Source: JAAKFL01 sp964629645 (GTDB lineage Bacteria; Chlamydiota; Chlamydiia; Chlamydiales; SLFE01). From it: a stretch of 24,324 nt of DNA. The translations under genes and the position numbers were made by a program. Numbering within the stretch: the first letter of the stretch is position 1; each line of letters begins with the position of its first letter. The notes under the pieces were generated by a model, which worked only from the letters and a program-made list of their open reading frames with translations, was not told the origin of the DNA and did no database searches. This document shows positions 1 through 12,800 of the stretch, in pieces. The stretch covers positions 1-24,324 of the forward strand of contig CAZVSU010000039.1 in assembly GCA_964629645.1 (NCBI GenBank). Direction: 5' to 3'.

Positions 1-1
1 T

Positions 2-830
2 ATTGTGTTTACTGATGATTCTGGAAATAAGTTAAATCATGAAATTGAATATTTTCAAGGGAGTGGTGGTAATCTTACGGCTTGGGTGAATTGTACTGTT
101 CTTTCTTCCACTGTGGATACTGTTCTTTGGATGTATTATGGGAATGGTATGTGTAGTAGTCAGGAGAATCCGGTTGGTGTTTGGGATGCTGGTTTTAAGG
201 GTGTTTGGCATTTAAATGAAACTTCATCTGGGGAAGTTAAAGATTCTACATCTAATGACTTTGATGGTACTCCAAGTGGTGGTATCACTTTTGATACGGT
301 GGGTGTGGCTGATGGTGGTAATCAGTTTGATGGTTCCACAGGTTATATTTCCACGGGTCTTTATCCTGAATCTGTTCCAAGAACGCTTGAGTACTGGGTG
401 AAATATGATGGTTTGGGTGCAGATGATCAGTCGATTGGATGTCATGATGGAACACGCCGTTTTTATGCAGGTATCAAAGATAATGGTAATGTTTGGTATG
501 GTATGGGAAATAAATATAAGGAAGGAAATCCTTCGGGTGTTTCCACAGGTAATTGGTATTATTTTTCAATGACAGGTGATGAATCAAATTGTGAATTGTA
601 TATTAATAATATATTGGTTGACTCGTTGAGTTACAGTTCTTCTGGTACAAGTACTCATGATTTTCATATTGGTGCTAGACTTTGGTCTGGGAGTGTTATT
701 GATAATATCGATGGTGTAATGGATGAAGTACGAGTATCTTATACAAATCGAAATAGTTCTTGGAGAGGAGCAACATATAACAATATCAATGATTCTTCTT
801 CATTTTATGAAATTGGTGAAGAGCAAACAA
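2..830 (+). other. DUF2341 (C-terminal part) + LamG unit 1
   Basis: The DUF2341 end signature NHEIEYF, then AWVN, LWMYYGN and SQEN, is followed by a LamG jelly roll: GVWHLNE, DSTSNDFDGT, a TLEYWVK strand, ELYINNI, then the closing GVMDEVRVS at about 715-745. The domain begins outside the window. This unit lacks the GSCYGG/VDCGHSS cysteine pair seen in units 2 and 5. Confidence 0.85.
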
Positions 831-3800
831 TAGTTGAGGATCCCATGGTTTCTAATGAGTATCCTGAAAATGGTTATACTAGTGTTGAGCTTGATCCTAC
901 GTTGTCTGTTGATGTGACTGATTTTCAGGGCGATTCTATGGATATTATGTTTATGACGAATGAGTCTGGGAGTTGGAGTCAGATTGGAAGTACTCAGAGT
1001 GGTGGTAATGGTACGTATACACAGGTTACATCTGTATTTAATGAGTATAACAAGGATTATTGGTGGAGTGCTAATGTACGTGATACGAGTACTGGTAATT
1101 GGACGAATGAGACGTATGTGTTTACTACCGATGTTGAGCCGATTTTGGATTGGCTGTTTGTGAAGAAGATTACGATTGATCATTCGTTGGTTGACAGTAA
1201 TCTAAGTAATTTCCCAGTGTTGATTAGTATTGATTCTGATGATAATTTGTCGGATCATGCGTTTGGTTCGGATATCTTTTTTAAGAATGGGGATAGAACA
1301 CAGGTGTTTAATCATGAGATTGAGTATTTTGATAAACCTACTGGTCGTTTGGTAGCGTGGGTGAATGTAACCAGTTTGTCTAGTACGCAGGATACGGTGT
1401 TGTGGATGTATTATGGGAATAGTAGTTGTGAGAGTCAGGAGAATCCGGTTGGTGTTTGGGATGCTGGTTTTTCGATGGTGCAGCATCTGAATGAGACTAG
1501 TGGAGTTCATGTTGATTCCACTGTTTATGGTAATAATGGGAGTTGTTATGGTGGTGTGAGTCAGGATGTCGTTGGTATGTTTTCTGGTGGGATTAGTTTT
1601 GATGGAAGTGATGATTATGTTGATTGTGGTCATAGTAGTAGTTTGGATATTAATGATTATTTGACTGCTGAGGTTTGGCTTAAATTTAATGATAATTCAG
1701 GCGTACAGCGTTTCTTGAATAAACGTGATGATAACAATGGTTACCTTTTCCAAGTCTACAATTCTGGTGGTTACCCTCCATATCAAGCTGGAATAAAAAA
1801 GGACGGTAATTGGCAATATGTAGAATATAGTTTAACTCCAACTGTTGGTCAGTGGTATCATATGGCGTATACTTTTGATAATGATGATAAGATGTTGCGT
1901 TTGTATTTGGATGGTGAGTTGGTGGCTACTGGTTCTACCCCGACTAATATTGGTAGTACCACGAATTCTTTACGGTTGGGTGCTTATTTTGATAATTCTA
2001 ATTGGTTTAACGGGGTGATGGATGAAGCTCGTGTTTCTAGTGTTACTCGCAGTAGTGAGTGGCTAAAAGCTTGTTATAATAACCAACATGATCCGAGTAG
2101 TTTTTGTAGTATTAGCAAGGAATTGCCTTCTGGTGTACCCATTGTTTCTGATCCCGATCCGGTTGATGGTGCAGTTGAGGTACCGATTACGTTGTCGGAG
2201 TTGAGTTTTACTATTAGTGATTTTGATGGTGATATGATGAATTACACTGTTGGAACTATTCCATATGTTGGTGGTGGTTCTGCTGAGGAGCAGCCGGATG
2301 GTCGGTATAGTGTATCGGTTTCTGGATTAAGTAAATCTACGACATATCAGTGGTATGTGAATGTCACTGATGGTGAACACACCGTTAACGAGACATTTTC
2401 ATTTACTACAGGGGTCGCTATTCATTTCTCGGATCCTATGCCTGCTGATGGTGGTGAACGTGGTGCGTTGAACCCGGATTTATCGATAATGGTGAGTCAT
2501 GATGAAGGGTTGCCTGTTGATATGTTGTTTAGGACTGATGCAAATGGCGAATGGGAGACCATTGGTGTTTATAATGGTGTTGGGAATGGATCGTATAGTC
2601 AGCGGACGCGGTGGTATAATCATAGTTATTTTGATGCTCGTGGAAAAACCTTTAATTGGAGTGTGAATGCGACGGATGGCGATTGTTGGGTTAATAGAAC
2701 CTATAGTTTTGATATGGTTCATTATATCGGTGATCGAGTTACAGATATTGTTATGGCAATGTGTTGGAAGTTTGGGTATATTAAACCTGGTTGGGAGCAG
2801 AATAAAGTATTTGCTGCGTTTCAGGAGTATAGTCCGCGTAGTTGGGCAGCCTATGATCTTGATCAGGGTTGGTATAAAACCTATCAATCACTCTTTGCAA
2901 AAGGTTATATGAGTCATGCATTTTGGGGTTATTGGGATGGCATGTATCATCAGATTGGTTCTAAACCTGGGTGGCACGCCATAGACAGTCCAACATTCGA
3001 AGAATTTAATACAATGAGCAAACCCCCAGATGAGTATTATTTTGGATCTGTAGATAGTTGGGATGTTATCGGTTCAACATACAGTTTTAATGATAGTCAT
3101 GCTTGGATAATGGCTGGTGATGGCGGATATATTCGTTATTGGCCATGGTCTAAGGAGACCGGTTGGCAGGATCGTGTAAATGTTGTTTCTGGTGTGTTAG
3201 GTCGTGATACAGTTGGGTTGCTGCGGCATAATCAAAGCACATGGTATCTTTATACAGCTCATGATAATGCTTTGCAGTATGTGAAAAGTACTGATGGTGG
3301 AGAGACGTGGAGTTCTTCATTGCAGAGCACGGGTATTACTGCCACTTCTGGAAGTGAGACTCGTACTTCTTTTGCGAAGTATGGTAGTAATTATTATGTT
3401 TTTGTGGTGAATGGTGGTGAAGCTGTATGTTATCATTCAACGGATGGTGAAACGTGGTCGAACCGTCAGAAGATTATGGATCATACGATGATGCATCATG
3501 GAACGTTTTTGCATCAGAGTGCATTGATTTCTACAGCGAATCGTAATAATGCGTATCATGATACACAGTTTGCTGGGATCCTTGTGGTTCCGGAGATGAT
3601 TTCGTATCCGGGTAAACCTACGAATCATTTTCCAAGTAATGACACATCTTTTAATAGTGATACCACATCTGCCTTGTTGGAGGTAGTGGTACATGGTAAT
3701 CAGACGTATGATGTAGCATTTTATTGGGCGAATGGAAGTTTTATTGGTGAGGATAAACTTTTAGAGGAAGGCGATATTGCTTCTGTAGAAGTTACTGATC

Positions 3801-6800
3801 TTTCATATGATACTACGTATGAATGGTATGCGGTTGCTCGTGGGGCGACTTTGGAGTATACGGGTGGTGTTCCGGAGTCAACGACGGATGAGAATTGGTC
3901 AAAGACTTGGTGTTTCCATGTTGCTGCTCCTGAGAATCCGCAGGTGTCTAATGAGATACCGGTTGATGGCAGTATGAATAATTATCCTGAATCAGTGTTG
4001 TCGGTGGATGTAATGGATTTTCAAGGTGACACTATGGAAATTAGTTTTATGACCAATGCATCTGGAACATGGGATCATATTGGTACTACACAATTCGGTG
4101 GAAATAATACCTATACCCAAATTGCTACAGTTTTTGATAGTTATGATACAAGATATTATTGGAGTGTAAACTGTTCTGATGGACAGGGTCATTGGATCAA
4201 TGAAACATATTCCTTTGTTACATGCGATAATATATTTGATTGGCCGTATTATCGGAAGATTACGATCGATCATAGTAAGGTGTATGATGATTTTGCTCAT
4301 TTCCCAGTTCTTATTAGCATTAATTCAGACAGTGATTTAGCAGCACATGCGTTTGGTCCAGATATTTTCTTTAAGAATAAGGATAGAACGCAGGTGTTTA
4401 ATCATGAGATTGAGTATTTTGATAAGAGTACCGGCAGGCTAGTTTCCTGGGTAAATGTGACGAGTCTTTCAAGTACGGAGGATACGGTGTTGTGGATGTA
4501 TTATGGGAATAGTACATGTGAGAGTCAAGAGAATGTTGTTGGTACTTGGGATGATCATTATATGGGTGTCTGGCATCTTGATGAAAAAGATGGTACGGTG
4601 TTTGATTCTACGTCTAATGCTGTTGATGGCACTCCGTTGAATAAGATTTCCCAGGATGTGTCTGGTTTTATTGATGGTGCGGATAGTTTTGATTCCTACG
4701 GTAACGATAAATTGAGCGGTTATATTGACATAGCCTCTCCAGATTGGTCATCTTCGACTGAGGGTACTATTAACGCGTGGATAAAGTGTAGTGGGAATGG
4801 TGAAACCGGACTGAATGCAGATACGGCCTTTTATTACCATGTTAATGATGATAATTATATTGTATTAAATAGGGATCTGGCTCGAGTGAAAGTTGATGGT
4901 AACTCATATGATGCATATTTCAGCTCTAATCTAAATGATAACAACTGGCATTATGTGACTTTGACTATGGGTCCAAATGGTGTCAAGGTATATGTTGATG
5001 GAATCTTAGAGGATACGAATACTGGTACAAATAAGGCATTTGATTTAGGTCCTTCGACATATTCTTTGATTGGTCTAAGGGCAGTTGTTATAGACACACC
5101 AGATGCACAACAAACATATTATTTTGGCTATAACGGAATAATCGATGATGTAAAAGTATCCAACCCCGCTCATAATGCTGAATGGATTCAAACAGAATAT
5201 ATCAATCAATATGATCCTTCCTCATTTTACAATGTTAGCGAGGAGCTAACATTTACTGATGATCCCGAGGTTTTTAATGAGTATCCTTTGGAAGGGTCTA
5301 TGGGTGTTGAGCTTAATCCTACGTTGTCTATTGATGTGATGGATATGCAGGGGGATTCTATGGAGATTATTTTTATGACCAATGAATCAGGGAGTTGGAG
5401 TCAGATTGGTAGTACTCAGTCTGGTGGTAATGGTACGTATACGCAGGCGACGGCTGTATTTAATGAGTATAACAAGGATTATTGGTGGAGTGCTAATGTA
5501 TGTGATACGAGTAGTGGTAATTGGACAAATGAGACATATAGTTTTAAGACTGGTATAGATAATGCTCCGGTGTTTTCCTTTGAGAATCCGTTGAATGGTT
5601 CTATTGGTGTGCCTGTTAATCTTTCTAGTGTTAATGTGACTATTGAGGATCCTGAGGGTGATAGTTTTGATTGGAGTATTGAGATCCACCCTGATATTGG
5701 GAGTAGTAGCGGTGCGGGTGAGTTTAATGGTATTAAGGTTTGTAGTGTGAGCGGTCTTTCTTATGATACTACTTATACTTGGTTTGTGAATGCTTCGGAT
5801 AGTGGCAGTGGCGAGTCCTCGAATGAGACATTTGTGTTTACTACTGAGTTTGAGCCAGTTTTGGATTGGCCGTATTACCGGAAAATAATGATTAATCATA
5901 CTAAGGTTGAAGGTGATTTAGTGAATTTCCCGGTTCTTATCAATATAAGTGCCGATGATGATCTTCGTGATTTTGCTTTTGGTGATGATATCCGATTTTT
6001 CAATGATGATAAAACGTTTTTGTATCATCATGAGATTGAGTATTTTGATAAACCTGCTGGTCGTTTGGTTGCGTGGGTGAATATATCTAGTTTGTCTGGT
6101 AGTGAGGATACGGTTATTTGGTTAAATTATGGGAATAGTACATGTGAGAGCCAAGAGAATCCTGATGGTGTATGGGCTAATCAATATCTTGGCGTGTGGC
6201 ACTTAAATGAGACGATTGGAACGGTGTATGATTCTACGGATAATAATGTTCATGGAACACCTCAGTATAATATCATACAGGATGTAGACGGCTGGATTGA
6301 TGGTGCCGCTCATTTGGAATCAACAGGCGATGATCTGAACAGTGGCCGTATTTATATTGGTGATCCTGATTGGTCTACATTTTCTGATGGTACGATTAGT
6401 GCTTGGATTAAATGTGAAGGAACTGGAGATAGTGGTAATAATGCTGATACAATATTTTATTATCCTGTTGGAACAGAGGGTGCTTCAACTACTAACATTC
6501 TTCTTAACAGAGATAGAGGGCGTGTAAGAGTAAGTGGTACGAATTATATCGTGGACTTTTCCACTCCATTGGATGATGATTCGTGGCATTATGTTACGAT
6601 GACGATGGGTTCTGATGGAATTCGGCTTTATGTTGATGGTGAACTTGAAGGTACAAATACAGGTACAACTAATGCTTTTGATATTGGATCTTCTACGTCT
6701 TCGTATATTGGTTTTAGAAACTATGATCCATACGCTTTTGGTTACAATGGCATAGTAGATGAGGTGCGGGTGAGTGGTGTTGCTCGAGATGATGCGTGGA

Positions 6801-9800
6801 TTAAAACTTCTTTTAATAATTACCATGATCCATCTTCTTTTTATTGTCTTGTTGGGGGGGAAGCGGAAAATCCGGTGTTGTTTGATGAGTATCCTAGTGA
6901 TGGCTCTAGTGGTGTTGAGTTGAATCCAACATTGTCTATTTATGTTGAAAGCCCAGTTGGGAACAATATGGATGTTCTGTTTATGAGTAATGCTTCTGGG
7001 AGTTGGAGTCAGATTGGTAGTACTCAGTCTGGTGGTAATGGTACGTATACGCAGGCGACGGCTGTATTTAATGAGTATAACAAGGATTATTGGTGGAGTG
7101 CTAATGTACGTGATACGAGTACTGGTAATTGGACGAATGAGACATTTGTGTTTTCTACTGAGTTTGAGCCAGTTTTGGATTGGCCGTATTACCGGATGAT
7201 TACGATTAATCATTCTTTGGTTGATGAGGATTTGGTGAATTTCCCAGTGTTGGTTAGTATTGATTCTGATGTCACTCTTTCTGCTCATGCGTTTGGTCCG
7301 GATATTTTCTTTAAGAATGAGGATAGAACACTGGTGTTTAATCATGAGATTGAGTATTTTGATAAACCTACCGGTCGTTTGGTTGCGTGGGTGAATGTAA
7401 CGAGTCTTTCGAGTACGGAGGATACGGTGTTGTGGATGTATTATGGGAATAGTACGTGTGAGAGTCAAGAGAATCCAGATGGTGTGTGGAATTCTGGTTT
7501 TGTGATGGTGCAGCATTTAAATGAAACTGGTGGTGTGCATTATGATAGTACAGTGTTTGGTAATAATGGTAGTTGTTATGGTGGTGTGAGTCAGGATGTC
7601 ATGGGTATGTTTGCTGGCGGGGTTAGTTTTGATGGGATTGATGATTATGTTGATTGTGGTCATAGTAGTAGTTTGGATATTAATGATTATTTAACTGCTG
7701 AGGTATGGCTTAAGTTTAATGATGACTCTGTTACCCAGCGTTTTTTGAATAAACGTGATGACGACAATGGGTATCTTTTCCAATTTTGGTCATCAGATTT
7801 TTCCTCATATGAAGGTGGAATAAAAAAGGATGGTAATTGGCAAAAGGCTATGTATGACCTGGTGCCTACTGTTGGTCAGTGGTATCATATGGCTTATACT
7901 TTTGATAATGATGATAAGACGTTGCGTTTGTATTTGGATGGTGAGTTGGTGGCTACTGGTTCTACCTCGACGAATATTGGTAGTACCACGAATTCTTTAC
8001 GGTTAGGTGCTTATTTTGATAATTCTAATTGGTTTAACGGGGTGATGGATGAAGCTCGGGTTTCTAGTGTTACTCGTAGTAGTGAGTGGTTAAAAGCTTG
8101 TTATCATAACCAACATGATCCAAGTAGTTTTTATAGTATTAGCGAAGAAATGCCTTCAGGTGCACCGATTATCACTGATCCTGATCCGGTTGATGGTGCA
8201 GTTGAGGTACCGATTACGTTGTCGGAGTTGAGTTTTACTATTAGTGATTTTGATGGAGATCTAATAAATTATACGGTGGGGACCATTCCATATATTGGTG
8301 GTGGTTCTGGTAATGATAAACCTGATGGACGGTATAGTGTACCGGTTTCTGGATTAAGTAAATCTACGACATATTCTTGGTATGTGAATGTGACGGATGG
8401 TGAACACAGTGTGAATAACTCGTTTTCGTTTATGACGGAATCCTCTATTAATCTTGTTGATCCGTTGCCCGAGAATGGTGGTGAGCGTGGTGCGTTGAAC
8501 CCTGATTTATCGATAACGGTGAGTCATGATGGAGGGTTGCCTGTTGATGTTTATTTTGGGACTGATGCGAATGGTGTGTGGGAGACCATTGGTGGTTACA
8601 CTAGTGTTGGGAATGGATCGTATAGTCAGCGTACTCGGTGGTATAATCATAGTTATTTTGATAGTCGTGGTCGATCATTTAATTGGAGTGTGAATGCGAC
8701 GGATGGCGATTGTTGGCTTAATAGAACCTATAGTTTTGATATGGTTCATTATATCGGTGATCGAGTTACAGATATTGTTATGGCAATGTGTTGGAAGTTT
8801 GGGTATATTAAACCTGGTTGGGAGCAGAATAAAGTATTTGCTGCGTTTCAGGAGTATAGTCCGCGTAGTTGGGCAGCCTATGATCTTGATCAGGGTTGGT
8901 ATAAAACTTATCAATCATTGTATAGTTCAGGGTATCAGAGTCATCCATTTTGGGGTTACTGGAATAATTCTTATCATATGATTGCGCATAAACAGACTTC
9001 TGGTCATTGGCATTCAGTTGATAGTCCCACGTTTGTCGATTATCAGAATAAGAGTTTGTATCAGGATTTATATACATTTGGTAATGTTGACTCTTATGAG
9101 AATATCGGTTCGACATACAGTTTTAATGATAGTTATGCGTGGATTATGGCTGGTGACGGTGGATATATTAGGTATTGGCCGTGGTCTAAGGAGACCGGTT
9201 GGCAGGATCGTGTTAATGTTGTTTCTGGTGTGTTAGGTCGTGATACGGTTGCATTGTTACGGCATAATCAGAGTACGTGGTATCTTTATACTTCACATAA
9301 TAATGCTTTACAGTATGTGAAGAGTACGGATGCAGGTGAGACGTGGAGTTCTTCTTTGCAGAGTACGGGTATTACTGCGACTTCTGGAAGTCAGACTCGT
9401 ACTTCTTTTGCGAAGTATGGTAGTAATTATTATGTTTTTGTGGTGAATGGTGGTGAAGCTGTATGTTATCATTCAACGGATGGTGAAACGTGGTCGAACC
9501 GTCAGAAGATTATGGATCATACGATGATGCATCATGGAACGTTTTTGCATCAGAGTGCATTGATTTCTACAGCGAATCGTAATAATGCGTATCATGATAC
9601 ACAGTTTGCTGGGATCCTTGTGGTTCCGGAGATGATTTCGTATCCGGGTAAACCTACGAATCATTTTCCAAGTAATGACACATCTTTTAATAGTGATACC
9701 ACATCTGCCTTGTTGGAGGTAGTGGTACATGGTAATCAGACGTATGATGTAGCATTTTATTGGGCGAATGGAAGTTTTATTGGTGAGGATAAACTTTTAG

Positions 9801-12800
9801 AGGAAGGCGATATTGCTTCTGTAGAAGTTACTGATCTTTCATATGATACTACGTATGAATGGTATGCGGTTGCTCGTGGGGCGACTTTGGAGTATACGGG
9901 TGGTATCCCAGAATCAACGACGGATGAGAATTGGTCGAAGACTTGGTGTTTCCATGTAGCTGCTCCTGAGAATCCGCAGGTTTCTAATGAGCTACCGGTT
10001 GATGGCAGTATGAATAATTATCCTGAACCAGTGTTGTCGGTGGATGTAATTGATCACCAAGGTGATGATGTCACCGTTTATTTCAACTCTAATGCTTCTG
10101 GTAATTGGCAGACAATTTGTGTAAACTCATCTACAAACAATGAAACTGTTTACTGTAATAATACGAAGAATATGAGTAATTATGATACCACTTATTGGTG
10201 GAGTGTAAACTGTTCTGATGGACAGGGTCATTGGACCAATGAAACTTTTTCTTTTACGACGTTTGATGAGGTGTTTGATTGGCCGTATTATCGGAAGATT
10301 ACGATCGATCATAGTAAAGTGTATGATAATTTTACTCATTTCCCAGTTCTCATTAGCATTGATTCAGATAATGATTTAGCAATGCATGCGTTTGGTGATG
10401 ATATCTTCTTTAAGAATGCGGATAATTCAAGTAGATATAATCATGAGGTTGAGTATTTTGATAAGAGTACTGGTAGGCTAGTTTCCTGGGTGAATGTAAC
10501 ATCTTTGTCATCTACTGAAAATACTGTTCTTTGGATGTATTATGGGAATAGTACATGTGATAGTCAAGAGAATGTTGTTGGTACTTGGGATGATCATTAT
10601 CTGGGTGTCTGGCATCTTGATGAAAAAGATGGTACGGTGTTTGATTCTACGTCTAATCCTGTTGATGGTGCGGCGTTGAATAATATTGATCAGGATGTGT
10701 CTGGTTTTATTGATGGTGCAGATAGTTTTGATTCCTTTGGGAATGATCCTGATAGTGGCAGTATTTATCTGGGTTCTCCTAATTGGTCGGCTTCATCTGA
10801 GGGTACTATTAGCGCTTGGATAAAATGTAGTGGGAATGGTGAATCTGGTTTAGATGCTGATACTATTTTTAATTATAATGTGGATGATGTTTCTGATTTT
10901 ATTAATCTTAATCGGGAAAAGGCTACGGTGAAGGTTGATGGTACGGCGTATGATGCGGTGTTTAGTTCTGATTTAGGTGATAATAGTTGGCATTATGTGA
11001 CCTTAACTATGGGTAATGATGGTGTGAAGGTGTATGTTGATGGCAATTTAGAGGATACAAACACTGGGACGACAAAAGCGTTTGATATGGGTGTTTCGGA
11101 TCGTGCGAATATTGCCCGGCGTATTTTTACATCAGTAGAAGCTGGTGATCCGTATGATTTCTTTGGGTTTAATGGGACTATGGATGAGGTGCGGGTTTCT
11201 AATCCTGCACATAGTGCGGAGTGGATTATGACGGAGTATTTGAATCAGGTTGATCCTGCTTCGTTTTATGATGTTGCTTCGGAGTCTTCTGTGCCGATTG
11301 TCAGTTTATTATCGCCAAGTAATGATTCAATTTTCTATGAAGAAAATGTGACATTTATTGCAAATGTTGTTGATGATACTGGTGTTAAGAATGTGAGTTT
11401 GTATTCTGATATTAGTGGTTCCATGCAAAAAGAACAAACACAAAATGTTACTTTAGGTGAGTATAATTATGATCCTAGTATGAGGTTGTGGATGCATTTG
11501 AACAATGACAGTAACATCGGTGAGGATTACTTTAGTAATAATATGGTTTTTGATTATAGTGATTCGGGTAATCATGGAACAAATTATGGTGCAACGTATG
11601 TGAGTGATGGTAAATATGGTGGCGCGATGCTGTTTGATGGCGTGAGTGATTATGTTAGTGTTCCCGGTGATGGTAGTCTTGATTTTGGTCAGAGTGGGAC
11701 GATTAGTTTCTGGATGAATTGGAGTGGTGTTGCTTCTGGTCTTGATGGTGTGATTAGTCGTGGTGCACAGACTGGTACGTGGTGTATCCGACTCGACAGT
11801 GGTAACAGTCATATGCAGTTCAGGATTTATAATCATCACACAGTTGATTCTGGTGTTGTACCATCTACTGGTTGGGAGCATTGGGCGCTTACGATTAATG
11901 GTTCTGAGTATACGTGGTATCGGAATGGTGTTGAGGTTGCTAGTGAAGTGTATAGTACTGAGTCGATTCTGCATGCTGGTGATTTGTATCTTGGATATTA
12001 TCAGGGGTATGAGTATTTTAATGGATTGCTTGATGAAGTCGCTATTTATGATCGGGTTTTATATCCATCTGAAATTGAGGAACTTTATCGAGGTGATAAT
12101 ATAACAAGTTACAAAGCGTTTTTCCAGGTGAATGATATCTCTGATGATGTGTATAAATGGAATTGTGAAGCGTTAGATATTGATGGTCAGTCTGCGATGG
12201 CAGAGCGGGATTGGGTGTTCACGGTGGATGCGGTGCCGGATGCTCCAGTTGTTTCTCATGTGTATCCAGCGGATAATGAAGAGGGTATTATGTTGAATCC
12301 AACACTTTCTGTTGATGTGGTGGATCCTCAGGGTGATGATGTAACGGTGCGGTTTTTCACGAATGTGTCTGGTTCTGGTTGGTCTCAGATTGGAAGTGAT
12401 CAGTCTGGAGGTAACGATACATATTCGCAATCAACGAGTGTGTTTGATGAATATTACACTTCGTATTGGTGGGCTGTTAATGTTTCTGATGATGTGGGGA
12501 ATTATAACAATCAAACGTTTATGTTTACTACGCGTGGTGAAGTATTAAGTAGTGATTTAAACACGGTGTTAAGTGTGACAGCGAATTCTGATGTGAGTGA
12601 TTCGATGAATGTCACGTTTTATGGTGATGGAGAGAAGATTATCACCTTGTATAATGTGTCTAATGGAAGTAGCGCTTCGTATTTGTGGAATACATTAGCA
12701 CATGGTTCGACTCATACTTGGAATGTATCCATTGATGATGGATTCAGTATTAATGAGAGTGGATTGTTTAGTTTCACGGTGGTTGATCCTCCCACGATGA

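Larger units (their letters stand above)
1148..5250 (+). repeat. Internal duplication, copy A (~4.1 kb)
   Basis: This copy has the order DUF2341-LamG-Ig-Ig-BNR-FN3-FN3-DUF2341-LamG. The same order recurs in copy B at an offset of 6,030 (DUF2341), 6,027 (LamG to start of BNR) and 6,036 (end of BNR onward). The offset changes are all multiples of three. An FN3 cassette precedes both copies (about 845-1140 and 6870-7160), so unequal crossing-over between FN3 cassettes is a plausible origin. Confidence 0.9.
7178..11285 (+). repeat. Internal duplication, copy B (~4.1 kb)
   Basis: It is the counterpart of copy A, in the same reading frame and domain order. Similarity to copy A is patchy: some blocks have no nucleotide change at all, others are clearly diverged in protein sequence. 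Confidence 0.9.

Noticed and set aside
5..7. GTG at 5 as the start of the giant gene
   Set aside because: The frame is already open at base 2 and the protein starts in the middle of a DUF2341 domain, with no signal peptide.
2717..3600. Active sialidase
   Set aside because: Only Asp-box-like motifs were found; I could not see the catalytic arginine triad or Tyr/Glu pair, so only a BNR-like propeller is claimed.
6485..7516. 343-codon antisense frame opposite the giant gene
   Set aside because: It mirrors the repetitive coding strand, contains no recognisable domain, and similar antisense frames occur at every duplicated copy (for example 3437-3694 and 9473-9730, identical to each other).
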